DNA of 64,000 nt from Linnemannia schmuckeri (GCA_029449235.1 JANATG010000005.1:1736001-1800000), one strand, 5' to 3'. Shown: positions 25,501 to 37,890, numbered from the stretch's first letter. Notes: a model not told the origin generated them from the sequence alone. Translations and numbers: made by a program.

Positions 25501-25716
25501 ACAGACTCGTACCTGTCGCTTTACCGCGATGATGACCATTTGGAGAATTTCCCAGAGGTGGATGAGGAGATGGCGGTAGAGATTGATGTCTTTGTCAACG
25601 AGTTCATGGACGAGCCTTCTTCGCCGTTGTCGTCTCAGGCTGGATATGAGTACTTTAACAACGTTGAGCAACAACAACAGCAACGTCCATTGTCTTCGGC
25701 ATCACTGAGAAAGTAA
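22594..25716 (+). CDS. Mitochondrial PDK/BCKDK-family protein kinase
   Basis: GHKL-fold kinase of the mitochondrial matrix that phosphorylates and inactivates the E1 subunit of pyruvate or branched-chain 2-oxoacid dehydrogenase. Five exons (22594-22677, 22826-22851, 23360-23539, 24342-24634, 24731-25716) join in frame to 522 residues. Exon 2 is only 26 bp but supplies LKQMYTLG, a conserved family block, and its phase fits both neighbours. The helical domain has LPIRLSHALK. The N-box is ELLKNAMRAT (Glu263, Asn267), the G1 box DEGGGM (about 318-323), and a GHGLPLARLIARYFGGDL block lies near the ATP lid. A presequence-like basic N-terminus is present. A low-complexity Gln/Thr/Ser-rich insert of about 60 residues separates the G1 and G2 boxes, and a Gln-rich tail extends the C-terminus, so it exceeds the usual about 400 residues. 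Motifs do not settle PDK versus BCKDK. Confidence 0.9.
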
Positions 25717-26874
25717 ATGGCTGGTTGCATTCTACATCCAAGGTTGTAATAGTCTAGATGCGCCTCTCCTTTCCTCCTCTTCACTCTGTACCATAGTTCA
25801 TTTCCCTTCCTCCGTCTTTCCAAAACAGCACGACATATCATAGCTCATATTCCTTCACAACTCTTTCAAAAGTACAACAAATGTAAATATCTCTCTATCT
25901 TCTTTAGACGGTACGGTTTTGTTTGTGATGTTTTTAAATGAACAAGTCGGCATGGGGTACAGTAGCTATGGTAGCCCTTTGCAGAAAGTGCCATCTACAG
26001 ACGCGTATAGGTGATATTTGGTAGAATGCCAAGTAATTCCAGACATGAGACTGGACCTAGATTCGAACAAGGAGGGAATACGACAACCTTTGGAGATACA
26101 TTTCGAAGAGGGCGAAGGACATAACGGGATTACGCATGAAGGATGCGTTAGGAATAAGGGAATGAACTCGCCTAGAAATGTGTGCAAACCACATCGACAC
26201 CATATCACCATTTTTTTAACCTCCCCCTTGCTATGCAATCTTTCTCCACTCCTGTATGTTTTCTTCCTGACTTGGCTCCCTTTTTTTTTTTTGTTTTTGA
26301 CAAAATCCTCCTCTTGTGAACCCCTCTTTCAGCATCTGGATCATTGAAAATGAAGGGGGGGGAAGGCAAGAGGATGCAATACATATTTTTTTTGTTTTTT
26401 TCGGCCACCTTGAGGGGGATGGCAAGATTTCTTTTCTATGTCGCTTGTGTATTGGGAAATAGAAGATTAGGATAGTGCATGAACATTGGTGCTATCTGTT
26501 GGCTTGCCTCATTAACCGAATTCTTTTCAAGGAGTTCATTGCCTTGCGTTACCTTGCGTTACCCCGCCCTGTCCTGCTATGTTCTGTTGAAAAACAGCAT
26601 TTCCTGAGGTTTTCAAGTAATTTGTTTTCCATGCCGTATCCCTGATATGCAAAAAAAAATGCACCAAACCCAATCACTCCATCCTGGCTTCCTCCTACTC
26701 GGACACTTTTTGGAAACCTAAATTGGGAGACATCCAGCTGGGATAAAAAGAAAGTTCCTCGTTTGCTCTTTTCTTTCTTTCCTCTTTACTCTTCTTCGTC
26801 TTCTACACCTCGTCTCCTTCTTCTCTTCTCTCCCTTACATACACACATTCCACATACACAAAAACATTAACAAC
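25717..26874. other. Intergenic, no gene seen
   Basis: About 1.16 kb between the PDK-family kinase and the first LEA2-like gene. It contains a T run near 26280-26300 and a short direct repeat of CCTTGCGTTA near 26543-26562. A pyrimidine-rich leader precedes 26875. Short frames are unsupported. Confidence 0.5.
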
Positions 26875-28365
26875 ATGAAATACACGCTCATTACTTTTGC
26901 GATCGTAATGATGGCAGCAGCACTGTCGTCGTCGAGTAACCACCATGTCCGCGCCCTGCCTCGACGACTCATTAAGCGTGTCGGGGACATCGGCCAATGC
27001 TTCATAGAGTAAAATGGCCATACCATTGTCTTTTTTTTCATATGTCCACAACCAAAAAAAAAGCTCTTTGAAAATGAGACGCTAAAACCGCTCTTTTTTT
27101 TTCTCTTCAATTCTGAATAGGTTGAGTACTAAACAGACTTTTGGTGAAAACTGCAAAGCCCTCTTTCTAGTAAGTGTAATGGGATTGTTGCTTTTTTTTT
27201 TTATTTATCATCTAGTATGTATTATAGTGTACTAATGTGTTTTTTGTCTATGGCATATTTAGCCAGGTGGCGGCGTTAAAGCGGTGAACTCCATCAAGTT
27301 GGGCGAGTTGAACTTTGATTTCACCGACCCGAATCCGTTGATCGTTAGCCTGTCCTCGCCCGACATGCAGGTCGGTGTTGTCTCTGGTATCCCTTTCCCC
27401 ATTACCGACGCCCGACAAGACGTCATTCTCGTGGTAGGAACCTTGTCATAAATTACACCGTCAAATGAACTAAGCAAACGCCTCATGGATAAAAACAACA
27501 CAACGAAAAGGGGACAATTGCTGTTACTGACTCAATTTTTTTTTGCTTTTCTCATTTTATATTGCAGGACAAGGGTGTCGAGATTGCCAAATTCAGTACG
27601 CCGTGGGTCGCTGCTGTGATGGACGGAGACACACTGAAAACGACCGTCGGCAACACGATCGTCAATGTCTTCGACGACAAACGAGACCAGTTCTCGGCTT
27701 TCATCTCAGCTTTGGCAGTTAACCCCACATATACTTTCATACTCAGGGGAACTGTTGATGTTAAACTGACGATCTCCGCCCCCACACCCCCCAAAATGCC
27801 TGGTATGGGAGGCTTTGGAAGCTTTGGAGGAGCAGCAGACCAACTTAGCAAACTGGCGCCCTCAAAATCCCTCACCATCGCTGGAATCTACTTCGAGTCT
27901 GAGGTCACCCTGTCCGGGTTCGCCAACTTCCCCGACATCGAGTATGTCGAGTTGCTAGAAAAGACCATCAACCCCGATGGCAGCTTCGTCATCAAATCCA
28001 AGATCAACATCAAGAACAACTCCCAGCTCGGCGTCAAGATGGGCAATGTCCAGTTCAACACCTTTGACGCTGCGTCGGAAGATCCTATTGGAGTGACAGT
28101 CCTCGAGCAGTTGAATCTTGCACATGGGGATAACTTCATTACTGCCGTGTCGACCTCCACCGCTGTTGCAAAGAACCCGGCCGAGATCTATAAACGCGTG
28201 ACGGAGAATGGGGAGACGTTCCGGTTTAAAGGGTTTGCAGAATCGTCCACGAACGATCCTATCCTGGCCAAGGGTATCTCTGTCGTCGATATTACAGTCG
28301 AGATCCCTGCTCTCAGCAATCCTGCTCCTGCTCCTGCTGCTCCTCCTGCTGCTCCTTCTGCTTAA
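26875..28365 (+). CDS. Secreted LEA2/DUF3712-like protein, copy A
   Basis: Protein of unknown role from a family common in fungal secretomes. Four exons (26875-27008, 27121-27169, 27263-27433, 27568-28365) give 383 residues. A signal peptide is clear: MKYTLITFAIVMMAAALSSS, followed by a dibasic stretch (ALPRRLIKR) that looks like a Kex2-type processing site. The body consists of alternating beta-rich LEA2-like modules (FESEVTLSGF, KSKINIKNNSQLGVKMG). A Gly/Met-rich linker lies between modules, and an Ala/Pro-rich tail ends the protein. It heads a tandem array with a decayed copy at 29.5 kb and a second gene at 30.8 kb. The family name rests on pattern recognition; a search would be needed to confirm DUF3712. 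Confidence 0.75.
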
Positions 28366-29500
28366 TGGGAAGAATGGGGACTATATTTGTTTTTCAGGTT
28401 CCCTATTCGTAGAGTGTTTTTTCCTTTTTGGGTACTGTCATAATAAAAATGTGTAAGTGATCAGTGGTCCCTCAAATGACATGGATGTGAAGGGCATGGT
28501 TGTGGTGTTGAAAATATAGGGAGGTATATAAAGACTAAGGGATCTTCCCAAGCACAGGGACTGACACTTAAAGTGGACTTGCACGTTAAGGAATACATCT
28601 CATTGTGTGCTTCTTACTCCTGGATTTCTGAAAGAAAAAAACAAAAAGGCATGATGGTTCACCCCGTCCCGAATGATGTATGTGCACCTCCTTCAATTTG
28701 AGTGGTTGCGCACAAGCAATAATATCCCTTTCCAACACCGCAACGACCACTAATACCGCCCCTTTATGTTCCCAATACATCATTCCACTCGCTTTTTTTT
28801 TTTTTTGTTCTGAGAATAGGTGCAAATAAAGTGTTACAAAAAAAAATTACGCGTTTGTTTGTAGACGCGTCAGTTTTTGTGCACCAAAAGCCTAAAACAC
28901 GCATACAAGTCCACTTTTTTTTTGTTCAGCATCATACAATAGTTCACCCAACATTCACCCGCCCTTCTTTTCTCGCATTATTTTTTTTTCCTCTCCATTT
29001 CCTACACCTTCTTTCCTTTCTCTATTCAAATACTCCTGTAATCAGATGCGTTCGCCTGAAAGAGATACTCATCGGAAGGCGGGAGGAGGAGGGGATCGGT
29101 ACTGAGGCTCAAGGATATGTAAACCCAAACATAAAAAGGATTCAGTCCGGCCTTGCCCAACGATAGTTTGGATGCATGGAAATTGAAGGCGATTAGCTGC
29201 CATTAACCATTCTTTGTTTCCCTTTTGGTCCTTCTTCTCTTGACTGCCTTGCTTTCATTATTAATTTGCACAGATCACGATTGTTGCACGTCAAATATTT
29301 GTTTGGAAATCGAAAATGCCACTATCATCGTACCTTTTCCAAGCGACGACTCAAAGTGAATACCCCATTTCAAAGGTTACAATAGGATAAGATTGGCAAC
29401 AAGAGGTTTGAAGCTGACAGCCTCACCTCAGAATACTCTCTAGTCTTTGTGAAAGACTAGAATAAAGTGTTTACAAAGTTAACCAGCTACATCATATCGA
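28366..29500. other. Intergenic within the LEA2-like array
   Basis: About 1.1 kb with T runs near 28795-28806, 28913-28923 and 28980-28990. No coding sequence is supported. It probably includes the dead promoter of the decayed copy that follows. Confidence 0.5.
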
Positions 29501-29502
29501 TC

Positions 29503-30100
29503 AATGCTACCCTGCAAGTCGCCTTTGCATCCTTTATTGCATCCCTGCTCTCTTCGACAACTTAAGGATTCACTATCAAGGGAGCCCTTGCTGCTAAACT
29601 CGAATCTCCTGCTGCGGCAGCCGCACCACAAGGCCCTGGAGGTTTTGGAAGAGGTTTTGCTCCTATTGAGCTCTCACCGGCCCAGTGGCTGTTTCCGGAG
29701 CTTGATTCGAATCGAGCGTTACCCTAAGGGATCTCAACAACCTGACCATTGTCAACTATACTAGGAAGATCAATCTCATCCAAGATACCAACAACTTCAT
29801 ATTGAAATGGGTTATCAACATCTCCAACCCTTCGCAGCTCACTATATATGTCGATAAGGAAAAATTCAGCACGCTCGACGATACCGGTAACACTGTTAAG
29901 GACTCCGTCATTTCTAGCTTTACTTTTATTTGGCAACACTAACGAGCTTGTTGTAGCGACTACTTTCAAGAACTCTGAAAGTTTGAAGAGTCTCAAGGAA
30001 AAGCCCGATACCTGGATGCTTGTGGGCACTCCCACCTCCGCCACTAACCCATTTGTCGCCAAGAGTTTTGCCAACTTGAAACTTTCCTTTGCCATCCTAT
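29503..30100 (+). pseudogene. Decayed LEA2/DUF3712-like copy B
   Basis: Translated pieces in shifting frames align with copy A in order: GFTIKGALAAKLE (versus GTVDVKLTISA), then FESSVTLRDLNN (versus FESEVTLSGFAN), then KWVINISNPSQLTIYV (versus KSKINIKNNSQLGVKM), then a KSFANLKLSF end (versus KGISVVDITVEI). At least two in-frame stops (one before GFTIKG, one before FESSVTL) and at least two frameshifts interrupt it. No signal-peptide exon is recognisable upstream. It lies between two intact paralogues in the same orientation, so it is best read as an unequal-crossover or tandem-duplicate relic. Boundaries are approximate. Confidence 0.75.
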
Positions 30101-30825
30101 TATCACCGTCTAGACATGTTCATTTCACCACATATGAATCTTACACTCTCAACTTCGCCTGGTTGACATCCATTTATATCTTCATATTTTTGTATCTAGG
30201 GTACCACTCAATAAACACTTGAACAAATAATCATTGCTTTGGCGGCTGTGATATGAGAATGGTTGTTTAGTCCAGTCTCCTGTAACCCGTCTCTTCCCTT
30301 GTGTAGGATTGATTGTACCACCTAGTTTTTCATCGATGGACGCGTCTAACTCCATTTGTCCTCTGTTTTACCACTCCTCTGTTTCCAGTCCATCCCGCTG
30401 TAGTTTCCTTTCCAACCTTTTGACGTTGCCACCATGCTCTCTCTTTGTCTGGTTTTTTGTGGATAGTTGAGGCTGTCTGGATCGTTCCATATTTGGCACA
30501 ACGTATTGTGCAAGCCTGGGCGGTTACATGGGCTCTTAGTAAAAGACATCATTTGTACGTGGAGCATTGACCTCTCTTCGTTTTCATCTTCATTTTCTCG
30601 TTGCTTTTTTTTTTTACCCCCTGATTTTATTCTTGTCGATTCATAAAAATGAGGAAATTCGATGTAAATAACAACAGTAAGTCCTATCTGTTCATCGCTC
30701 TTTTGTCCTTACCTTTCATTGCTTCATCTTCCCAAACTAACAAAATCACTCTTTCTTCTCACTTTCAACTTCTTTTACACGCTCACATACATCCCTTCTT
30801 TTACTCACTCACTCTCGGTCATCCA
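30101..30825. other. Intergenic upstream of LEA2-like copy C
   Basis: About 725 bp. The last 150 bp before 30826 are pyrimidine-rich, as in other leaders here. No gene supported. Confidence 0.5.
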
Positions 30826-32626
30826 ATGCAACCGACGCCTCATCGATGGACGATCTACGCCGTGTTTATGTTTCTGGTGGCCCTGACCATCCCGACCTTG
30901 CTCAAGCAATCGACCGAGCGGGATTCGACCATTACCCGTCTTCTTCAGTGCGTGTTCATTTTCTCTTATTTTCATTTTTTTTTCTTTCCCTTCTTTGTTT
31001 CTTTCTCACATCCACATCCGCACTCACTTTCCTCCAGTTCTCTTCGTTGCCACAACTCAAACGATAGTATATTCGTTAACGCCTTGACTTCTTTATTCCC
31101 CTTTTTATTTTTTCTTCTCACGACTCAACAGACGCTTTACAGGAACAACGATGACTACTACCGAGACTTATGAACAGAGCAAGTCCCGTTGGGGTGTAAG
31201 TACTTTTTGTTTTGTACTCGTGCTTTCTTTTTTTTCTTGTCTCAGAAAAATCAAGCCTTCTGGTGGAGTCATCATTATTTTGTTTTACACACATTAACCT
31301 TACTCTCTTCGACGTTTTCACATTTTCCAACGGTTTACTTGTAGTTTGATGTAAACCTTGTGAGACGGGCGAGTTACGAGGACTTGGAATTCGACTTTAC
31401 AGGCCCTACCCATCTCTTGACGCCAGTTACCTCGACCAAGGTTACAATTGAACTCACCCCCCTCCCTGGGTTCCATTATCCTGTTATTCAAGCCCGAGGA
31501 AAGGTATTACGCGGATAATAATGAGGGATGAGAGAAAGATGGATGGGATTGCGGTGTACGTGTATTGATGTGTTGGTGGGTGGTTTGTGTTTCTGAAGAT
31601 GAGCTTGTGAGAAAAATAACATGACAAGGATGGGCGAAAACAAAGCAACGCATGGAAGCAAAGGATCAGATGGAACGAGAGAGGAAAAGGAATACAGTCT
31701 CTACAGACTGGAAGTTACTGACCTTTTTGCTCACCTCTCTATTCAATTTTACTCCTCTTTAATGTCTTCGTGCGGTATAGGCGAACATCGTTATCGTAGG
31801 TTCCTGTTTTCCTTCTTCTCATCTTCACAGAAAGCCATGTTTGTTTGAAATAGAACGAAGAAGCATCAACTGACAATAATACACATGGTCGCCCCTCGAC
31901 TCTCGTTCAAATTAGAACAAGTCGACACCAGTCGCAAGTGTCGACACTGACTGGGAACCTGCAAGTATGAAGGGATCCAATGTGCAGACAACGTTCACAA
32001 GAACGAACATGGCAACTACCGACGACAAGCTAGCCGACTACACAAGTTTCTTGTCCGGTCTGATCCTCAGCTCCTCCTACACCTACGAACTCATCGGCAC
32101 TACCGACGTCATTGTCCGTCTCTCTGTCCCCGGTGCGTCCATGCTTCCCTATGGCGACTCGGCCCCGAAAAAGGATATTACTATCAGCGGCATTGGCGTC
32201 TCGACTTCCATCACCCTTGGCGGATTCGAAGGGTTCAAGACCCTCGAAGTCGTGGATCTGCCTACTCTCCAAAAGACTGGCGCTACGGGATATGCGTTGA
32301 CGTTGAACCTCAACTTTAAGAGTCCCTCGCCCGAGATCACTATGCGCTTTGGAGATGTGACCCTGCGGGCTGTTAACTCTGCCGGTGCTGCTGTTGGGAC
32401 GATCTTGCTTCGGGACTGGACCGTCAAACCTGGAAACGATAACCCTGTCACGGCCGTACTGACGGGGGACTCGGCTGAGGGTCTCCAAGTTGTCTCAACG
32501 TTGACGACCACGGGGGATACATTTACGCTTTCGGGATTCAAGGGATCTTCCAAGAACCTCGGTGTTGCGGGCGCTTTGGCTGGTGTTAAGATTGACCTCT
32601 TTATTCCTGCCGCCAAGGAGGTCTGA
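30826..32626 (+). CDS. LEA2/DUF3712-like protein with N-terminal membrane anchor, copy C
   Basis: Four exons (30826-30947, 31132-31195, 31345-31503, 31916-32626) join in frame to 351 residues. The N-terminus MQPTPHRWTIYAVFMFLVAL supplies one hydrophobic segment, so the protein is probably a signal-anchored or secreted surface protein. The beta-rich body resembles copy A (TITISGIGVS-like strands, SITLGGFEGF, TLNLNFKSPSPEITMRFGDV). It ends in AAKEV without a tail. Exon 1 and the 412-bp third intron are the least certain parts; the last exon is secure. Intron positions parallel those of copy A (short second exon, large last exon), supporting common descent. Function unknown. Confidence 0.65.
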
Positions 32627-32884
32627 ACCTTGTGTCACAGATTTTCACTTACACACACATCCATTCACTTTTCTTTCTTTTTCTTCCATCTGTTCAATTT
32701 TCTTTCTTCCGAACCCCTTTTTTTTCACATCGCCAAATATCAGCATTGGCGGTTTCGCCAAGAGGCATTTTCTAAAGAAACCAATAAAGAACACGTCTTC
32801 ATATTGCAGTTGCGCATCTTAAGGTTGTCGTTTTTGTGTTTACTTTGTTTTCTGATATATGATGCTTGTTATTTCTGTATGAGT

Positions 32885-34621
32885 TTACATGATGCTACAG
32901 TTATTATCCTTGGCGTTACGACCATGGCTAATTCGTCGAATACTATTTTTATGCCCACTCTTGTCGAATCCCGACGTTTGCCCCGATAACCTTGCCTGGG
33001 CCTCCTTGTTTCCATTCGCAGCGGCCAGTTTATAAAACTCCATAGCCTTCCCCAAATCCGAGGGGACCGAAATGCCGACCTCATAATAGTACCCCATCGC
33101 ATACTGGGCCTTGGGCAGCTGCTTCTCGGCCGCCTTGGCAGCATACTGGAATGCGGCGGCATCATCCGCCTCAAAACAGTTCTCGGCTCCACTCAAGTAC
33201 CAACCCGAAAGCGCCATCTCGGCCTCACCCGTTGGGTCCCCCGCCTGAACAGCGCGTTCGTAATACTGGATTGACAGGAAGGGGTCGATAGTGCAACCGA
33301 GGGTTCCGTATTCGTAACAGCAGCCGAGTTTGAAGTTTGCGGGGCCGTGGCCCAGATCGGCAGCCTTTTTGAACCATTCGAGGGCTTCACCGTCGTCGGG
33401 GAAGGCAATGTCGTCGGGGATGGCGAGTTGCTTGTATTCCCGGGCGAGGATCTGGCCCAGGACATAGGGTGCCATGGGAGCGGCTTCGGTCGCAAAGGAG
33501 GCGGCGCGTTTGAGGTATTGGAGGCCCATCTTCATGTTTTTGCTCTGACCCATCTCTCCGTACAAGTACACCATCGCCAGTCGCTAGTATCGATAGAAAA
33601 TTGGAAATAATTAGACCATGAATATATTTTCCGCAAACCTGCAGCAGCAGTGCGGTGGATAATGCTCAGCATATCTACTTTTTGAGCAAACAGAAAGAGT
33701 TAACAAGGGGTCAAATGATAGACTTACGTGGTTGGCGGGGACGTCGTTATGGGTGGCAGCCTTCTTGTAGAGGACCACGGCCTTGTTGTTATCTTTACGC
33801 TTCTCGCAGTAGCAGCCCACCTTGTAATGGGCCGCCGCAAAGTCGCCCTTGGAGGCCGATTGGAAACACCGCAGGGCCTTGTCTGCGTTCTTCTTGTTCC
33901 CGTACAGTCCTTCCTCGTACCAGATACCCCGGATGAATTGTGCCTCGGGCTGACCCTCCTTGGCCAACCGGTCAATCCAGTAGATGGCCTCCTGAGTTAA
34001 CTTCTTCTTACCCGACATTTCGGCGGCGGTGTCGTCCTGTTGCTGGTAAGGAGTAGGGCTTGAGCACTGGGAGGGAGGACCTCCACCACCACCATTCATG
34101 GGTCCAGATGACATGGGTGGTGGTGGCGATTGAAGGGGTTCGGTAGTGGCGGTAGCAGTGGCAGTGGACGAGGTAGGTGAAGTAGGAGAAGAAGGCTCGC
34201 CAATCTCCAAGAGGTATTTAGCATACGAGAGTTGAAGGTTGGTGTCGTTGGTCTTGTTGGCCGCATCGCGGTATTTCCCAAGGATTGCCTGGTCGGTCAA
34301 GAGCGAGACAGAGGTCGCGACTGAATTCTGTTTCGAATGCCCGCGACGACCGGGGCCGGGACTGCTGTTGAGTCGGCGTGGGGGGGTGAGATATCCGTTG
34401 TTGTTGTTTCCATTGTTGCTAATGGAGAAGGGCACATCGAGGGGTTCGAAGGTATTGGGCGACCAGGACTGGCGGTGCATCAGGCGGTTTCCTGGAACGG
34501 TCATGTTGTAGTTTCCTCCTGCTGCTGCAAGGTCTGCTGGACCTGTGTTAATTTCCAAAAGCGGTATTTCAATGGCAACCATCACCAAAAATAAAAAAAT
34601 AAAAAAAATGAGGTCAGTCGC

Positions 34622-34658
<37 letters not shown>

Positions 34659-35717
34659 ATCAGCACAAGAGAAGACATACAGAGCCCAATCTTGTTTTTT
34701 TTTCTGGTTTCTGTACCTGAAGGGATCGGCACACTGGAAGCTGAGCTATGATGCTGGTGATGCTGATACGACATGCGATGATGAGTCGTCGACGTTGGGT
34801 CCGTCATCGCAAGGCTCGAGAAGCCACCACCACCGTATCCAAGCGAGCGTCCACGCTGATGCTGACTCACGTGCTGGTGTTGCATGTAATCGCTGCTCGC
34901 CTGACCAGGCTCTTCTGCGGCGGGAGAATCTGTGTATCCTGGACCATTAGCAAAGGGAGGTAGGCCCGGGAACTGCTGTCTCATTCCACGTTCATAAACA
35001 GGCGACGCAGGAGTATCGATCAAGGCAGCCCAATCTTCCGAGTTGGAAGGAATTGGTTTCAGACGATCGTCGTGGTTGTTGTAATTGATCTGCAAAGGGA
35101 GTGGCGAGATACGACCCGGAAGAGGTGAAGCCCGACCAGGAATCAAACCTGAACTTCCATGAGATCCTCCTCGTAAATGTCCTCCACCTGGTGGTCCTCG
35201 GCCCTCCTCTGAAGACATCGACATCCGAGGGGCAGATGTCGCCGTCGAGTCAGTACGAGAAATAATCGACATCCGGTCTCCAGTAATAGTCGAAGGAGCG
35301 CTCATTGTCGATGGTGGTGGTGAAGTGTAATGGGAGGGTGATGGAGAAGGAGCCCTGTACATGTTTACCAGGCTTCCAGGATGTGTGGAGTGAACAGGTG
35401 AGGGGACCCCAAGAGATGGTACCAAAGCCGATGGACTATCTTGTTGATCAGGTACATAGACCATAGGTGGAACTGAGTAAGCAGCTTGAGCAGAATAAAG
35501 ATGCTGCTGCTGCTGCTGGGTTTGCGGGGTTTGCTCTGGAGACTTGGACTGAGGAGCATATGAAGACTGGGGAACATATGTCGACTGTGGAATATATATC
35601 GACTGTGGAACATACATCGACTGGGGTGTATATGTAGATTGCGGGACATAGGTGGTTTGAACATATGGCCCTTGTGACACTAACAATGGCTGCTGCTGCT
35701 GCTGCTGTTGCTGTTGC

Positions 35718-35757
<40 letters not shown>

Positions 35758-36835
35758 GGGATTGCTGCGGGGGTAGGGGTGGGTCTGACCGGTTAGACGG
35801 CGGCGGCGACAACGACGCTTGGTCCTGAGCACTACCTTCGGTATTTTGAGCCGCGTGTTGTTGTTGCTGTTGTCCTTGTCCAGGAATGACAGAAATGGGG
35901 ATGCTCGGAATACTCTGTGAAGTAGGGGTGCTTGTGGAAACGTTATTGGATGAAGAAGTATGAACAGTGAAGGGCGACCAAGAGGCTGTGGTAGGAGGTG
36001 GCGATACAGATCTAGACACAATGGACTGTGGTTGCTGCTGTTGTTGCTGCGACAGAGGGCTAGGCTCTGGAATGGGTGACGGCATAGAATAAACAGTTTC
36101 GATGGTGGTGACAATGCTGGGAGGAGAGTGCTTGAGAGCCTCCTGGGCTGGTGGTGAAATAGGGGCAGGGACAGGAACAGAAGCAGCTGTAGAGGGAGGA
36201 GGCGGAGGAACTACAAAGGTGTCTTGGTCTGATAGATAGGCACCAAGTTCATCCGAAAGTGACAACGAAGTTGCGGTGTATTCGATACGATGAGCCAGAC
36301 CATGACTAGTAATGCTGCTGGTGGTAGTGGCGCTACCATTGGCACTCCGTTCGGCGTCTGGGCCTTCTCCTGGAGGCAATGCTGGCAGAGACTTTTCGGT
36401 GGCAGCGCTCTGCTGCTGTTGAAGTTGTTGGAGGTGTTGCGGCCGATAATGCGCCTGATGTTGCGGCTGTGCTGGGGGTGCCTGTACATATCCATTATTA
36501 GCCAGGCTGAGTCCAGCCATTGAAAAGTCCAGCTGACCAGTGGACGATTGGACGTACGACTGACGCTTTGGATCATGCTGCAGGACGGGCGGTGGAGGTG
36601 GGTATGCCTGGAATGAAGCCTGCTGTTGTTGCTGCTGCTGCTGATGCTGCCGATACTGATGCTGGTACTGTTGTTGCATTGAAGTATGGGCGGAAACTGG
36701 GGCCTGGAATGGCCGAGGCGTGTGGATAGGAGGCGGAGAATAAGGGGCTTGCTGACTCGACTGAGACAGGGGTAGGGACGATACGGGTATCCTTGCCCCT
36801 GGAGACGGCTCTACCACCGGAGATGCGAACGACAT
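32885..36835 (-). CDS. SKT5: Skt5/Chs4-type chitin synthase activator with Sel1 repeats
   Basis: Activator and targeting factor for chitin synthase in wall and septum formation. Exons 36835-34717, 34542-33728 and 33583-32885 give 1210 residues. The first about 850 residues are Pro/Ser/Gln-rich and presumably disordered, with a polyglutamine tract of about 24 residues and six tandem YxPQS hexapeptides just after it. Sel1-like TPR repeats fill the C-terminal third (for example AKYLLEIG, AQFIRGIWYEEG, AHYKVGCYCEK, RLAMVYLYGEMG). The protein ends in CSIM, a CAAX farnesylation box like the CVIM of yeast Chs4, so membrane attachment by prenylation is likely. The 174-bp first intron is a multiple of three and has no in-frame stop. 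The long disordered N-terminus makes it larger than yeast Skt5 (696 residues). Confidence 0.92.
34623..34655 (+). repeat. A33 homopolymer inside Skt5 intron 1
   Basis: An uninterrupted run of 33 A on the plus strand, which is T33 on the transcribed sense strand of the Skt5 gene. It lies within the 174-bp intron 34543-34716. Confidence 0.95.
35560..35760 (-). repeat. YxPQS hexapeptide repeats and polyglutamine microsatellite in Skt5
   Basis: At about 35690-35760 a CAG/CAA run codes about 24 Gln. Directly after it in protein order, at about 35560-35665, an 18-bp unit is repeated six times and codes YVPQST, YTPQSM, YVPQSI, YIPQST, YVPQSS and YAPQSK. Both sit in the disordered N-terminal region. 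Confidence 0.85.
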
Positions 36836-37859
36836 CTTTGTTTGAATTGGCTGTCCTTTTGTTAAAGTGGGGTTGTGTTCTTAATCTTTTTGTTGTCAGG
36901 TTGTCAATGAGGAGGGAGTAAATGAATGCGAGTTTGATCTTGAAAAGGGAGAAATAGAAAGGTGAGCAATGAGTTGTGTGTGTGCGTCTTTGTATGCAAT
37001 GTGGAATGGACTCAAGGGGAATGGGAATGGCGCATTCAAGAGGAGGAGGAGGAGGAGAGGAGAGAAGAGAACAAAAGGGAGGGGAATTGATATATAGCGA
37101 GGGGGACGTGGATCAATCGGAAAGAAAAAGAAGGGAAGGAAAAAAAATGAAAGAGAGGCGAAATTTTAAGTAGAAAAGGAGGACAAGAAGGAGCAACAGC
37201 CATGGCCCTCTGTTTCTTCTTTTCAAACCGAAACCCAGAAAGGGAGAAAGAGCGAAGAGCGAAGGTGAGGAAGGGTACATTACAATGAACTGTAAGTCGA
37301 TGTATGTATCGAACAAGAGAAAAAAAGCAGATTTGTTTTATTTTGCACAGTACATGTACATTTCATGCGGCACGCACATCTTAAAATAGTTTTTGTGGCC
37401 TGGCCAGCAGCATCTTCGTTCTGTTTTTCATTTTTTTTTCCCGCCTCCCCTTCTCTCTCTCTCTTTACCTTGGCTTTTCTTGCCCTATTTTTCATCCTTC
37501 TATCCATCTATTTCTCTTTTCGCTCAGTTTTGTTCACGCGCGAAACTTGTTGCGAACGATTTGTTCTGGATAGTTTTGTTGATAATTATCAGTAGACGAG
37601 GTTCGCCCAACTGGCTGTTGATAAAACGGAAAAAACATTAATCCTTAATTGTTTCAGTACGTATTGATGTGATAAAACATACAGCAGAACAAATTTGCCA
37701 CCTGTTGATGCGCTCACAAAATTCATGGTTCCCCATCGGGAACCTGGCCCGATGTGTCGTCCGTCTACTTTATCCCCCATTTCTTTGTTCGACTTTCTCA
37801 ACCCCGCAACGCTGTTTGATATTCACAATCCTTGACTAGGTAACCAGGTAATCGGCGCG

Positions 37860-37890
<31 letters not shown>

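Noticed and set aside
31500..31915. Possible extra exon inside the 412-bp intron of LEA2-like copy C
   Set aside because: The flanking exons join in phase 0 without it, and the short frame there has no resemblance to the family.
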